Shown here: piece after piece, positions 8,301-15,239 of the stretch
Layout: each line of letters opens with the position of its first letter
How positions within the stretch are numbered: the first letter of the stretch is position 1
Origin: Verrucomicrobia bacterium UBA6354
Lineage (GTDB): Bacteria > Verrucomicrobiota > Kiritimatiellia > RFP12 > UBA1067
DNA: 24,312 nt
Direction of reading: 5' to 3'
Assembly: GCA_002440145.1 (NCBI GenBank)
Contig: DJRS01000146.1
Span: 1-24,312 of the forward strand
Translations under genes and position numbers: made by a program
The notes under the pieces: generated by a model
What the model was told of the DNA's origin: nothing
The model's database searches: none
Seen by the model: the letters and a program-made list of their open reading frames with translations, nothing else

Positions 8301-8680
8301 CGCCGGGAACCGGCGTCCTTTCCCGTCCCATCCGCGGCCGAAGCTTCGGCCACCGTCCCGGCCGTCTCGGGCGCTTCTTCCTTGGCGACCTCTCGCGCGG
8401 CTTCCGCCTTTTCCGCAGGCTCGTCCCCCGTCTTGGCCTTTTCGGCCACGGGTTCCGACGCGTCCGCATGTGCAGCGGTCGCTTCTTCCGCCACGGTTTC
8501 CTGTGCGGCCGGGACACTCGCCGCAGGTTCCTCGACCTGCGCCGTCGTCGACGTTTCGACCGTATCCGATTCCAGATCCTTCAACAAATCGTCAAGGTCG
8601 TCTTGCGCAAACGCGGGACCTCCGACCGCGATAAACGCGATCAGCGCCGTCACCATCATCAGATTTTCAAACTTGGCCAT
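5336..8680 (-). CDS. Secretin, Amuc_1098-like pilus outer-membrane channel
   Basis: This is the outer-membrane multimeric gate of a type II secretion/type IV pilus-like machine. The 1114 residues start with a Sec signal (residues 1-25, cleavage after AFA). An acidic Ala/Glu-rich region follows (about 26-200), then TPR-like helices (about 205-400), STN/N-type periplasmic domains (about 440-640) and the secretin core (about 655-1100). Core landmarks are LIEIEARFVEV, LLSAPKVLT, REVGVILDVTP, the VYPGATIVMGGL segment, and PFLGDIPFIGRFFRS. Two long Ser/Gly/Asn-rich insertions interrupt the core, plus an SGS repeat loop. Translation starts at ATG 8680, with AGAGGA 5 nt upstream and a promoter at 8710-8738. 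It is the last of the pilus-like cluster, 50 nt after the Amuc_1099-like gene and 4 nt before coaE. Secretin identity is firm; assignment to the Amuc_1098 type rests on gene order. Confidence 0.92.
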   Translation of the reverse strand: MAKFENLMMVTALIAFIAVGGPAFAQDDLDDLLKDLESDTVETSTTAQVEEPAASVPAAQETVAEEATAAHADASEPVAEKAKTGDEPAEKAEAAREVAKEEAPETAGTVAEASAADGTGKDAGSRRPAEPAPAVAARESAPSKVNEALNLLDELAAEDNAGDSSAVARAEPAKQGEASVSKLTVVARPANPDAELLANIRATEKLRRQAYDAQARREIVEARRAMSDEDYRAAVRHYGNAANLLNGRTGSTDMRRECEQGVAEGLYRAAMQEDRTGRRDRALKLMAKAIDLCHPRARRQYEQWVKEGDPAKEIVDVAAISHRRNAKDYKDARGKNLRHLKRARQYLATRELDKALDECELVLVADPYNQEALRVRKAIQKKRRTILAQERAATREGMIADVDEAWRPVYAVDAREIADSAAQTLKSPTGADAERSVEQSIIKRMKEMRLPSISFKPPATIIDAVEFFRTASKDYDRPDIPVEQRGFNFVLKTPNALQATATEEPAEEASGFGSDDESAQPAGQAGVPVIPMIAVSNISFYDALKQVCELVGYKFKVQGSIVIVMHKNASTDEMVTRSYPVLSSFMDRMTSASSDMKEMKSSGFGGGSSRASDEESEGNQEKDWKEFFSLLGVQWPEGSSIMYIKTIGKLRVKNTYENLAELEQALTEMNADPKLIEIEARFVEVCQEDLNSLGFEWILNGDYALGLNRHLGKALGINPGTFSSTSASGSGDARQDLLETVKGSQENIPSVPDPEKPASTGYTRTSGGAWAPSSGKRNVGINSFGDGTDYSNGNRYLSTEGNHISGQSNSTNDRFMRVNAFLGSADLSMILHMLAQRSDTDLLSAPKVLTRPGEEAVIKVVTEYIYPTDYDVQLQSSSSGSSGSSGSSQSAILAVVEPQSFTMREVGVILDVTPTLTDDGNLIDLKLNTQVVDEPTWKNYGMRIPFTGNASSLQSFDGIGSILDGLSSVIEKVGGDIKNLRDQILNASTTAATSALDNLTKSGSDNITYYDAPMEQPFFHVRSIDSNVSVYPGATIVMGGLITEARKAMDDKVPFLGDIPFIGRFFRSHSEQTSKRNLLIFVTTRLVDVHGREVSLGAIEEKNANVKPAPAAAK
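6021..6056 (-). repeat. Nine-nt tandem repeat coding a Ser-Gly loop
   Basis: On the minus strand TCGGGCTCT, TCGGGCTCC and TCGGGTTCG follow each other and encode SGS three times, in a run of about 14 residues that are nearly all Ser or Gly. It lies between the EYIYPTDY and REVGVILDVTP strands of the secretin core, where secretins have a variable gate or membrane-lip loop. Such repeats can change copy number in frame. Confidence 0.7.
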
Positions 8681-8709
8681 CTTATTCCTCTCAGACTCTT
8701 TAACAATGG

Positions 8710-8738
8710 ATTATAGCGAATATTTTCCGATTATTCAA
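8710..8738 (-). promoter_or_regulatory. Sigma70-type promoter of the secretin gene
   Basis: On the minus strand the -35 is TTGAAT (8733-8738, 4 of 6 consensus bases) and the -10 is TATAAT (8710-8715, perfect), separated by 17 bp. The -35 overlaps the stop region of the preceding gene. The expected start near 8703 gives a leader of about 23 nt that includes AGAGGA. The promoter would let the secretin, coaE and rho be expressed apart from the upstream pilus-like genes. Confidence 0.7.
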
Positions 8739-9825
8739 GTGGTTGTTTCAAAATTCTAATTTCTTTTGTTTGCATGTTCTCAATGCCGACATGAATGGCC
8801 GTCCCGACTTTGTCGATGGATTTGACGCAGTAGGCCGTACCGTTCAAGGCGATTTCGCTCCCTCTCACGACGGTGAAGGTCTTGCCGCCTTCACGCGCAT
8901 ACGCCAACTTCACCTGCGTCTCGACGGGGACTTGCTGCACGCCGACCACAAGCGTGACCCGCTTGCCGTCGCGCGTGCGTTCGACCACCGCCTCGGAGAC
9001 GTCCTTCTCGCGCGAGACGTTGCTCCCCTTGATCGGGACCTTCTTCACCTTGCGGTCGTACTTCTTGAGCACGTAACCCGTCTTGCCGATCGGCGCGCCG
9101 ACCAGTACGGAATAGATTCCGCGGTCGTACTCTTTCGTCCGCGCAGGGTCCTTGAAATCCAGTTTCATGCCCGCGGGCACTTCTCGCGCACTCACAAAAT
9201 GGAACGGCAGGAATGTCTGCTTGAGCGGCGGCTCGATCGTCAGGAAGCCGAGATAGTCCGGATGCGAAGACGGATCCGAGGGATCTGTCTTGGCCTCATA
9301 CTCCTCAAGGTCGGTAAAGCCGTCGCCGTCCGTGTCTTTCTGCGCATTGGATGGATCCTTGGGGTCGAGACCGTACTTGAGCTCCCATTCGTCCGGCATG
9401 CCGTCGCCGTCCGAGTCCAATGCCGGTTTTTCCTCCTTGGGCTGCAAAACGCCGCAGAACGGGCACTTCACAGAGCCAAAAGGAATGGGGCGTCCGCACG
9501 CGATGCGTTTATCGGTCGGGTCGCCCTGCTGGCAAAAAACGCGCGTCTCGGAGGCGAGATAGCTCCCTTGCGTCCCGGATGGCTCGACAATCCGGCCGGG
9601 CGCGTGGAATGCTTTCGCAGCGGCTTCATAGGGAGCCTTGTCGACGGCCGTCACGCCTGCGTTCGCGCGCGCCCGCGGCCTGGCCACGCCCCCCGCCTCT
9701 GCATTCGCCGGGTCGCCTCCAACGAAAAAGAAAACGATCGCAAGCGCGAGCAGGGCAAAACAAATCCCGGCCACAAGCCAATCCCAATGCGCGACAAGCA
9801 CATTGCTCTTCTCCGAACTGCTCAT
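8731..9825 (-). CDS. Amuc_1099-like pilus-system bitopic protein with calcium-type repeats
   Basis: A 364-residue protein with a short cytoplasmic N-terminus, one transmembrane helix (about 16-36) and a periplasmic remainder. It carries four cysteines in zinc-ribbon-like spacing (C98, C110, C121-x2-C124), then two DxDxDGxxD repeats with the ending DxWE or DLEE (residue 137 on, nt 9301-9336 and 9382-9417), and a beta-rich C-terminal half that could resemble PilP/GspC domains. Position and topology suggest a linker from inner membrane to secretin; this is inference. An Amuc_1099 assignment rests on its place between the Amuc_1100-like gene and the secretin. It begins at ATG 9825 with AAGGAGG 7 nt upstream, and overlaps the previous gene by ATGA. 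Whether the cysteines bind metal or form disulfides cannot be seen. Confidence 0.8.
   Translation of the reverse strand: MSSSEKSNVLVAHWDWLVAGICFALLALAIVFFFVGGDPANAEAGGVARPRARANAGVTAVDKAPYEAAAKAFHAPGRIVEPSGTQGSYLASETRVFCQQGDPTDKRIACGRPIPFGSVKCPFCGVLQPKEEKPALDSDGDGMPDEWELKYGLDPKDPSNAQKDTDGDGFTDLEEYEAKTDPSDPSSHPDYLGFLTIEPPLKQTFLPFHFVSAREVPAGMKLDFKDPARTKEYDRGIYSVLVGAPIGKTGYVLKKYDRKVKKVPIKGSNVSREKDVSEAVVERTRDGKRVTLVVGVQQVPVETQVKLAYAREGGKTFTVVRGSEIALNGTAYCVKSIDKVGTAIHVGIENMQTKEIRILKQPLE
9301..9417 (-). repeat. Two thrombospondin type 3-like DxDxDGxxD repeats
   Basis: The units DSDGDGMPDEWE (9382-9417) and DTDGDGFTDLEE (9301-9336) are spaced by a GLDP-type linker. The alternating aspartates match the calcium loops of TSP3/EF-hand-like repeats. 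Closely similar units recur at least 14 times in the giant protein at 16399-24312. Confidence 0.75.
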
Positions 9826-10805
9826 TTCGACTCCTCCTTCCCGTTCACGTCCGTCTGCGTACCGAAGTCCACCGTCGTCACACGCAAAGTGACCGCAAAC
9901 GGCGCCGCGGCGGCGGGATCCGTCACGAGACCTTTGCGCGGAGCCTCCGACTCGGTCGATTCCTCGGCCAAAACGTTCCTGCGGCGCCGTCCGCGCCGGT
10001 TCTTTCCTTCCTGCTCCGTCTTTTTCGATTCGCCGATGCGATTGGCGATTTCATCTTCCGTGCGCGCGAATGTCAGCGCATCAACCAGAGTAAACCGAGA
10101 ATCCGCCGCACAGGCGTTCAACACGCGCACCAGCGCCGCCGGATCGGCAAGAAACTTGAATTCGTACGAGCGGCGGACGGTCCTGGATTCCTTCGCCGGC
10201 TCTTTCTGTTTCGCGCGTTTGGCAACGCGCCGGCCCGGATTCGCGGGCTGTTCCCCGGTCTTGGGTTCCGTGGCCGCGAGAGGAGCGACCTCCAGCAATT
10301 CGCGGACACCCGCCGAACTGAACAATTTCACAAAGGTTACCACGTCGGCCCAGCGGCTCTGCAATTCCGGCAATTCGGCCGCCGTCGGCATCTTGCCGCC
10401 CGTGATGAAATCGTTGTAGCCGAAACCGAAATTCTCTTTTACGATTTTGCCCGCGGCCCCTCCCGGCAATGCCGAAAGCATGCGCGCCTCGTCGATCATC
10501 CTGCTCTTGAACGAAGCATCGGTCTGATTCGTATCGGCCGCTCGGTCGCCCCGGGCGACGGCCGCACGCATTCCGTCCATCCAGTTCGCGAGCGTCAGCC
10601 GATTCGTCTCGATCTGTCGCAACGCGGCCGCCGTGGGCGCGATCTTGGCGCCTGTAAGCTGAAGGATCTTCGCCTCGCGCATGTCAAGATCTTCCGTCAG
10701 TTCGCTCTTCGCGGAGAAGGCGCCAAAAAGCAGCCAGCCGACGATCGACACGCCCAGAAGCGCGAATCCGCCCAGCGCCGCAAGTATGATTCTTGTCTTT
10801 TTCAT
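9822..10805 (-). CDS. Amuc_1100-like pilus-associated protein (PilO-like)
   Basis: A 327-residue protein with an N-terminal transmembrane helix (about 4-27) and a periplasmic domain. Its layout follows what I recall of Akkermansia Amuc_1100 (317 residues): helix and coiled region up to about 90, then a block with FVKLFSSAGVRELLEV, a strand plus helix block RRSYEFKFLADPAALVRVL, FTLVDALTFARTEDE, and a final strand near FAVTLRVTTVDF. Each has a counterpart in the same order in Amuc_1100, including the C-terminal valine-rich strand. The comparison is from memory, not computed. An unusual basic linker (NRRGRRRRN near 275) separates the last blocks. The structural role would be like PilO/GspM in an inner-membrane platform. 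It overlaps both neighbours by ATGA (10802-10805 and 9822-9825). GGAG lies 11 nt before the start. Confidence 0.82.
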   Translation of the reverse strand: MKKTRIILAALGGFALLGVSIVGWLLFGAFSAKSELTEDLDMREAKILQLTGAKIAPTAAALRQIETNRLTLANWMDGMRAAVARGDRAADTNQTDASFKSRMIDEARMLSALPGGAAGKIVKENFGFGYNDFITGGKMPTAAELPELQSRWADVVTFVKLFSSAGVRELLEVAPLAATEPKTGEQPANPGRRVAKRAKQKEPAKESRTVRRSYEFKFLADPAALVRVLNACAADSRFTLVDALTFARTEDEIANRIGESKKTEQEGKNRRGRRRRNVLAEESTESEAPRKGLVTDPAAAAPFAVTLRVTTVDFGTQTDVNGKEESK

Positions 10806-12445
10806 TTGAACATCATCTCCACAACGAATTGCTCGAGAACATCACCCTTGCCCAACACCGTCATGTCCGCCACTTTGACGGATGCGGGATCCACGGCAGG
10901 GGAAGCCTTTATTTGAGCGACGACAATCTCCGGCGTCGTGCGCTTCTGGCCGCCGTTCCGCGCCGCATATCTTGCGACAAACTTGTCCGTATGGTCCTTC
11001 CAGCCCCGGATCGTAACGCGCGTGGCCTTCGGGCCGTCTTCCCACTTGTCTATCCAGAGGTCGTCCCCCAGCGCCTGGCGAACCGCGTTGAAGCGCTCAA
11101 CTGCGGCGCCGCGCCGCGCGATAAGAGCGCAGAGATCCCCGGCGTCTTTCCGGGCCTCTTCTTCCGCGCTTTGCGCCTTCTTGATCTTCTTTTCCATCGC
11201 GCCGAGCGCGTCCGCCTCGCGCGAAACCTCCTCGAGACGCGTCCCCAATGCGGCATTCGTCCGCTGGACGGTCAAGAGCCCCGCGACCAGCGCCATGACG
11301 AGAGCGACCGAGCCCGCCGCGACAAACGGGATGCGGGCTGCTTCGGCGCGTGCGGCGATCAAGGATGGCGGCATGAGATCGATTTGCAATACCGCCTTCT
11401 TCTCCCGATGGAGCGCGATGCCGGCCGTCGGCGCCAGGAGAATCGCGTCCGACTCCAAAGCGGCCATGTCGAGCGCCGGGGCCGCCGCGACAATATTGAA
11501 CGGATTCAAATACTCAACTTCTATGCCCAGCGATTCGCTGAAGAATCCATCCAGTTGCGGAAGAAGCGAACCGGCGCCCGCGAGATACAGGCGTGTCGGC
11601 GCCGAACCGCCCTGCTGGCTGCGGTAGAAATTGACCGAGCGCGAAATTTCCGCCGCCAGGCGCGTCAATACCGCGCGGCAGACTTTCGACACGCGGTCGC
11701 GCGTTGCGTCGGGATCTTCCACGACGCCGCCCGCCGCGACATAGCCGTTCTCGCGCTTGTACGCCTCCGCCTCTTCTTGCGAGCAACCCAGCGCATTCGC
11801 GATTTCCTTCGTCAGCGCCTGCCCGGCGAGAGGAATCGAGCGCGTATAGAGCTTTTCGCCTTCCGATATCAGGAAAGACGTCGTCCGCGCGCCAATATCA
11901 AGCAGAAGCACGCAATCCGACGGCTCCGCCGCCGTCGCCTTGACGACGTTCATGAGGGCGAACGGTTCCGTGTCGATGAGTACGGGCGCAAAGCCGGTTG
12001 AAGCCACGGCCGCGGCAATAGCCTCGATCTGGTCGGTCTTGGCCGCGGCAATCATGACGGAAGTGTCGCCCGCGGCCGTTTCGCCAAGCACCTGATGGTC
12101 GCAAATCATCTCGTCCATCGGGAACGGAATGTTTTGCTCCATTTCGAAACGGACCATCTGTTCGAGCTTGTCCGCCCCCCCCGCGGCGGGTATCGTCGCA
12201 AAACGCTGAAAGACCATCTGCCCCGGCACGGCCAACGCGACCTTTCCCGGACGAATGCCTTTTTCGCGCACAATGCCAAGCAGGGCGGGCGGAATCGTCG
12301 TCGCCGCGTTCTCCGCCTCCAACGGCAGTTCGAAAGTCGCCGAGCCGTATGCCACGAGCGTCAGCGCTCCCTTGCCGTCTTCCGCGTACTCGGCGAGCGT
12401 CAGACCGGAAGTGCCGACATTCAGCGTCAGAATCTTCTTCGACAT
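10802..12445 (-). CDS. PilM-PilN fusion, Amuc_1101-like
   Basis: A 547-residue protein. Residues 1 to about 365 form a PilM-type actin-like ATPase (LTLNVGTSGL phosphate loop; VRFEMEQNIPFPMDEM, a PilM signature; LLLDIGARTTSF; LYLAGAGSLLPQLDGF). It continues without a break into a PilN-like part: DLMPP motif, transmembrane helix near 375-392, coiled coil to about 450, and a ferredoxin-like periplasmic domain. In canonical type IV pili, PilM binds the short cytoplasmic DLMPxR-type tail of PilN; here the two are covalently joined. The ATG at 12445 overlaps the upstream stop as TGATG and matches the PilM N-terminus; the 46-residue extension to 12583 is rejected. GGTGGTG precedes the start. The downstream Amuc_1100-like gene begins in an ATGA overlap. 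Confidence 0.87.
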   Translation of the reverse strand: MSKKILTLNVGTSGLTLAEYAEDGKGALTLVAYGSATFELPLEAENAATTIPPALLGIVREKGIRPGKVALAVPGQMVFQRFATIPAAGGADKLEQMVRFEMEQNIPFPMDEMICDHQVLGETAAGDTSVMIAAAKTDQIEAIAAAVASTGFAPVLIDTEPFALMNVVKATAAEPSDCVLLLDIGARTTSFLISEGEKLYTRSIPLAGQALTKEIANALGCSQEEAEAYKRENGYVAAGGVVEDPDATRDRVSKVCRAVLTRLAAEISRSVNFYRSQQGGSAPTRLYLAGAGSLLPQLDGFFSESLGIEVEYLNPFNIVAAAPALDMAALESDAILLAPTAGIALHREKKAVLQIDLMPPSLIAARAEAARIPFVAAGSVALVMALVAGLLTVQRTNAALGTRLEEVSREADALGAMEKKIKKAQSAEEEARKDAGDLCALIARRGAAVERFNAVRQALGDDLWIDKWEDGPKATRVTIRGWKDHTDKFVARYAARNGGQKRTTPEIVVAQIKASPAVDPASVKVADMTVLGKGDVLEQFVVEMMFK

Positions 12446-13173
12446 CACTGCACCACCATTTCGTAGTCGTTCGGATTGACCAGCGCCCAGATCGTCTTGG
12501 AGCGGTCTTGAAGCCCTTGCCGGCGTTCGATCATCGGTTCTCCGTTTTTGTCTTGCGCGTTCATCATCTCGTTGTTGTTCCAAAACGCCTCTTCCAGCGT
12601 TTTGGGGTGGGACTTGATGCCTTTGATCTCACTCTCGCAATCGCCTGCCAGGATGGTGCCTTCCTTGTTGGCGATGACAAGACCGATCGCTTTCGGTTCG
12701 CCGTAGCGTTCCAGATAGGACGGATGCAGACAGACGCTCGCCGCATGCGAACCTTTCGGGATGTTCGCGTAGGTCACGGATGTCGAGAAATACGAATAGG
12801 GGGCGATCTTGTCGGTTTTGTCCTTCTCCGTCGCGCTCTTCGTCTCCAGCAGGACATGCCAGGTGAACGTCAGCTGGTCCTGCCACTTCGAAAACGTGGA
12901 GTATTTGGCCTCAAGGACGATCCACTTGCGCGGCTTCGTATAGCACTGTCCGATAATCGTGGCGCCCTGCAGAGCGGGGGCCGACAACGTCGAGACGCGA
13001 CCTGTCTTGGGAAACTGGTCAATTGTGATCTTGGCGTCCTTTCCTGTCGCCGTCGCTTCTTCCTCCGTCTCGGACGCACGCGCTTTGCGCATCTTGCCGC
13101 GTTGCGGTGCGGAGGAGGCTGTCATAACCAGGGAAAGGGCGGTCAGCGCCGCAAGCATTATTTTCATGTTCAT
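12445..13173 (-). CDS. Amuc_1102-like exported protein
   Basis: A 242-residue protein with a Sec signal peptide (about residues 1-22, cleavage after ASSA) and no further membrane helix. The mature part is mixed beta-rich with a Lys/Glu-rich leader and no motif I recognise. The assignment rests on its place as the fifth gene in the Amuc_1098-1102 order. ATG 13173 has AAGGA 7 nt upstream; a second ATG two codons later (13167) is possible. It lies 16 nt after kdsD and overlaps the PilM-PilN gene by one nucleotide (TGATG). It is slightly less GC-rich than the flanking genes. Its biochemical role is unknown. Confidence 0.7.
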   Translation of the reverse strand: MNMKIMLAALTALSLVMTASSAPQRGKMRKARASETEEEATATGKDAKITIDQFPKTGRVSTLSAPALQGATIIGQCYTKPRKWIVLEAKYSTFSKWQDQLTFTWHVLLETKSATEKDKTDKIAPYSYFSTSVTYANIPKGSHAASVCLHPSYLERYGEPKAIGLVIANKEGTILAGDCESEIKGIKSHPKTLEEAFWNNNEMMNAQDKNGEPMIERRQGLQDRSKTIWALVNPNDYEMVVQ

Positions 13174-13189
13174 TGTTCAATCCTTTCTT

Positions 13190-14185
13190 TTAGAGGACTT
13201 TCATTTTGGGCAAATCCTGTATGTCAACAAGCCCGACTACGCGCCCCTCAGCGTCGCAGACGGGCAGATCGTCGATATGGCGGTTCTCGAACGTTTTGAG
13301 CAACTCCGCCGCATAGACATCAAGCTCCGCGAACTGGGGTTTGCGCGTCATGTGCTGCGCGACCGGGTCGCGCAAGACAATCGCGGCATCCGCTCCTTCG
13401 CGCGAAACCGCGCGCCGGAAATCGCCGTCGGTGAAAATGCCGAGGAGCCTGCCGTCCGCGTCCGCCACCACGGCGGAGCCGCTCTTTGCGCGCGTCATCG
13501 CGAGCAACGCATCCATGACCGTCGTCTCCGGCGCGACCTTCGCAAGACGCGCCCCCGTACGCATCACGTCGCCCGCCTTGAGGACAAGCGCACGTCCGAT
13601 CGCCCCTGCCGGATGGTTCATCGCGTAACTTGAGATGTCAAACTGCATCGCATCTATCATGACCATCGCGAGCGCATCCCCCATCGCCATCGTGGCCGTC
13701 GTGGAATTCGTCGGAGCCATGCCGAAGGGACACGCTTCGGGTCCGCACGGAATCTCGACATGGACATCGCTCATGCGCGCAAGCGTGGAATCGGGCCTGC
13801 CCGTCAGCGAAACGACCTTGAGGCCGTGCCGGCGCACAGCCGGAACGAGTCTGAGGATTTCTTCCGATTCCCCCGAGAAAGAAAGCGCTATCAGAATGTC
13901 GCGCGGCGCCACCATTCCGAGATCGCCATGCATCGCCTGCACCGGATTGAGCACAATGGAGCGCGTGCCCGTCGAAGCGAAAATGGCGCTCATCTTCTCG
14001 GCGATCGCCAGATTCTTTCCGATGCCCGAAACGACCACGATCCCTTCGTTCTTCACGCACGACAACATGAGCGCTATCGCATCGGTGAAACTCTTGCCGA
14101 GCGACCGGCGCACATTCCGGAGTCCTTCGATTTCCGTGTCGAAGACCTGCTCGGCGCGTTTAAGCTGCTGTTCGTTCGTCATCAT
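13190..14185 (-). CDS. kdsD: Arabinose-5-phosphate isomerase (KpsF/GutQ family)
   Basis: The enzyme interconverts ribulose-5-phosphate and arabinose-5-phosphate, the entry step to Kdo and so to LPS inner core. Seen: an SIS domain (about 1-195) with SGIGKNLAIAEK (catalytic lysine), the NPVQAMHGDLGM histidine motif, LSFSGESEEIL, PEACPFGMAPTNSTTA, and the NHPAGAIGR histidine; then two CBS domains (about 200-331) with MRTGARLAKV and MTRKPQFAEL starts and a GIFTDGDFRR motif. Length 331 matches the family (about 320-330). It begins 1 nt after the pta stop and is followed 16 nt later by the pilus-like locus. A second ATG directly follows the first, with only a weak ribosome site. No kdsA, kdsB or kdsC is visible nearby. 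Confidence 0.93.
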   Translation of the reverse strand: MMTNEQQLKRAEQVFDTEIEGLRNVRRSLGKSFTDAIALMLSCVKNEGIVVVSGIGKNLAIAEKMSAIFASTGTRSIVLNPVQAMHGDLGMVAPRDILIALSFSGESEEILRLVPAVRRHGLKVVSLTGRPDSTLARMSDVHVEIPCGPEACPFGMAPTNSTTATMAMGDALAMVMIDAMQFDISSYAMNHPAGAIGRALVLKAGDVMRTGARLAKVAPETTVMDALLAMTRAKSGSAVVADADGRLLGIFTDGDFRRAVSREGADAAIVLRDPVAQHMTRKPQFAELDVYAAELLKTFENRHIDDLPVCDAEGRVVGLVDIQDLPKMKVL

Positions 14186-14186
14186 C

Positions 14187-15227
14187 TCATTTTTTCGTCG
14201 CGGACTGGAGGAGTGTCACGCAAACCGTGCCCACGATATCCTCGGCGCTGCAACCGCGCGACAAATCGTTCATCGCCCGCGCGAGTCCCTGGAGATTCGG
14301 GCCTATGGCCGTTGCCTCTCCGAGGCGCTGCGCAATCTTGTAGCCGATGTTTCCAGCCTGAAGATCGGGGAAAATGAAGACGTTGGCCGTGCCTTGGATC
14401 TCGCCGTGCGGATTTTTCAGTTCGCCCACACTCGGCACGAGGGCCGCGTCAAACTGCATTTCGCCGTCCATCTTTATGCCGCGCTCCGCGAATTTCGGCC
14501 GCGCAAGCTCCACCGCCTTCTGGACCTTCTCGACAAGCGGTCCTGCCGCCGAACCCTTCGTCGAATAGCTGAGATAGGCGACGCGCGGTTCATGGCCCGT
14601 CAATCCCTTGTAGGTTTCCGCCGTCGCAAGACCGATGTCGACAAGCTGTTCGGCCGTCGGGTCGGGAATGACCGCGCAGTCTCCGAAAGCCAGAACCGAA
14701 TCACCCGAGGGCGTCGGCCGCTTGAGATCGAGCAAAAAACAGGAACTCGCCGTCTTCACGCCCTTCTGCGTCCCAAGCGTGTGGAAAGCCGCGCGCAGCA
14801 TGTCGCCCGTCGACGCGATGGAACCCGCGACAAGTCCGTCAACGCGGCCGAGCCGGACCATCATGCCGCCAAAATAGATGCGCTTTGTCTTTATCGTCTT
14901 TTCGGCCGTCGTCCGGTCGATCATCTTCTGCTTCTCGGCCGGCTTGCGCGCTTCTTTGGCGTTCCACGCCTCGAAGTAGGCTTGCGCAAGTTCGGGGTCT
15001 CCAAGGGTGTAGTCGATCGTCTTGATGCCCTTGTCCGCGAGCCGCAATCCCGCAGCGATTTCCGCCGCGGCAATCTCCGCCGGGGTGCCGAGCACGATGG
15101 GCGTGCAGATACGGCGGCTCACGCAGGCGCATGCCGCCGTGATGACGCGCGGATCCATGCCCTCGGGAAGGACCACCGTGCCGTTCAATTTTGACGCTTT
15201 GTCGATTATGGCTTGTATAGCATTCAT
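14187..15227 (-). CDS. pta: Phosphate acetyltransferase
   Basis: Pta exchanges acetyl between CoA and phosphate to make acetyl phosphate for AckA. The 346 residues fit a short, single-domain PTA_PTB-type enzyme. Visible motifs: VVLPEGMDPRV near the N-terminus, VDGLVAGSIASTGDMLRA, VLAFGDCAVIPDP, RVAYLSYSTKGSA, GEMQFDAALVPSVG, and NVFIFPDLQAGNIGYKIAQR, all standard for the family. It is translated from ATG 15227 with no Shine-Dalgarno sequence upstream (the minus strand reads TGTACGTTGCAAT). A near-consensus promoter sits only a few nucleotides before it, so the transcript may be almost leaderless. It follows ackA by 30 nt and is followed 1 nt after its stop by kdsD. Confidence 0.96.
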   Translation of the reverse strand: MNAIQAIIDKASKLNGTVVLPEGMDPRVITAACACVSRRICTPIVLGTPAEIAAAEIAAGLRLADKGIKTIDYTLGDPELAQAYFEAWNAKEARKPAEKQKMIDRTTAEKTIKTKRIYFGGMMVRLGRVDGLVAGSIASTGDMLRAAFHTLGTQKGVKTASSCFLLDLKRPTPSGDSVLAFGDCAVIPDPTAEQLVDIGLATAETYKGLTGHEPRVAYLSYSTKGSAAGPLVEKVQKAVELARPKFAERGIKMDGEMQFDAALVPSVGELKNPHGEIQGTANVFIFPDLQAGNIGYKIAQRLGEATAIGPNLQGLARAMNDLSRGCSAEDIVGTVCVTLLQSATKK

Positions 15228-15239
15228 ATTGCAACGTAC

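Noticed and set aside
6983..10419. Long plus-strand open frames (6983-8716 and 8743-10419) opposite the pilus-like genes
   Set aside because: Composition is His/Arg/Asp-biased as expected of antisense frames, and the minus-strand genes have clear families, starts and ribosome sites.
12446..12583. Longer PilM-PilN start at 12583
   Set aside because: The added residues are charged low-complexity antagonistic to the PilM N-terminus, and they lie inside the upstream gene; ATG 12445 couples as TGATG.
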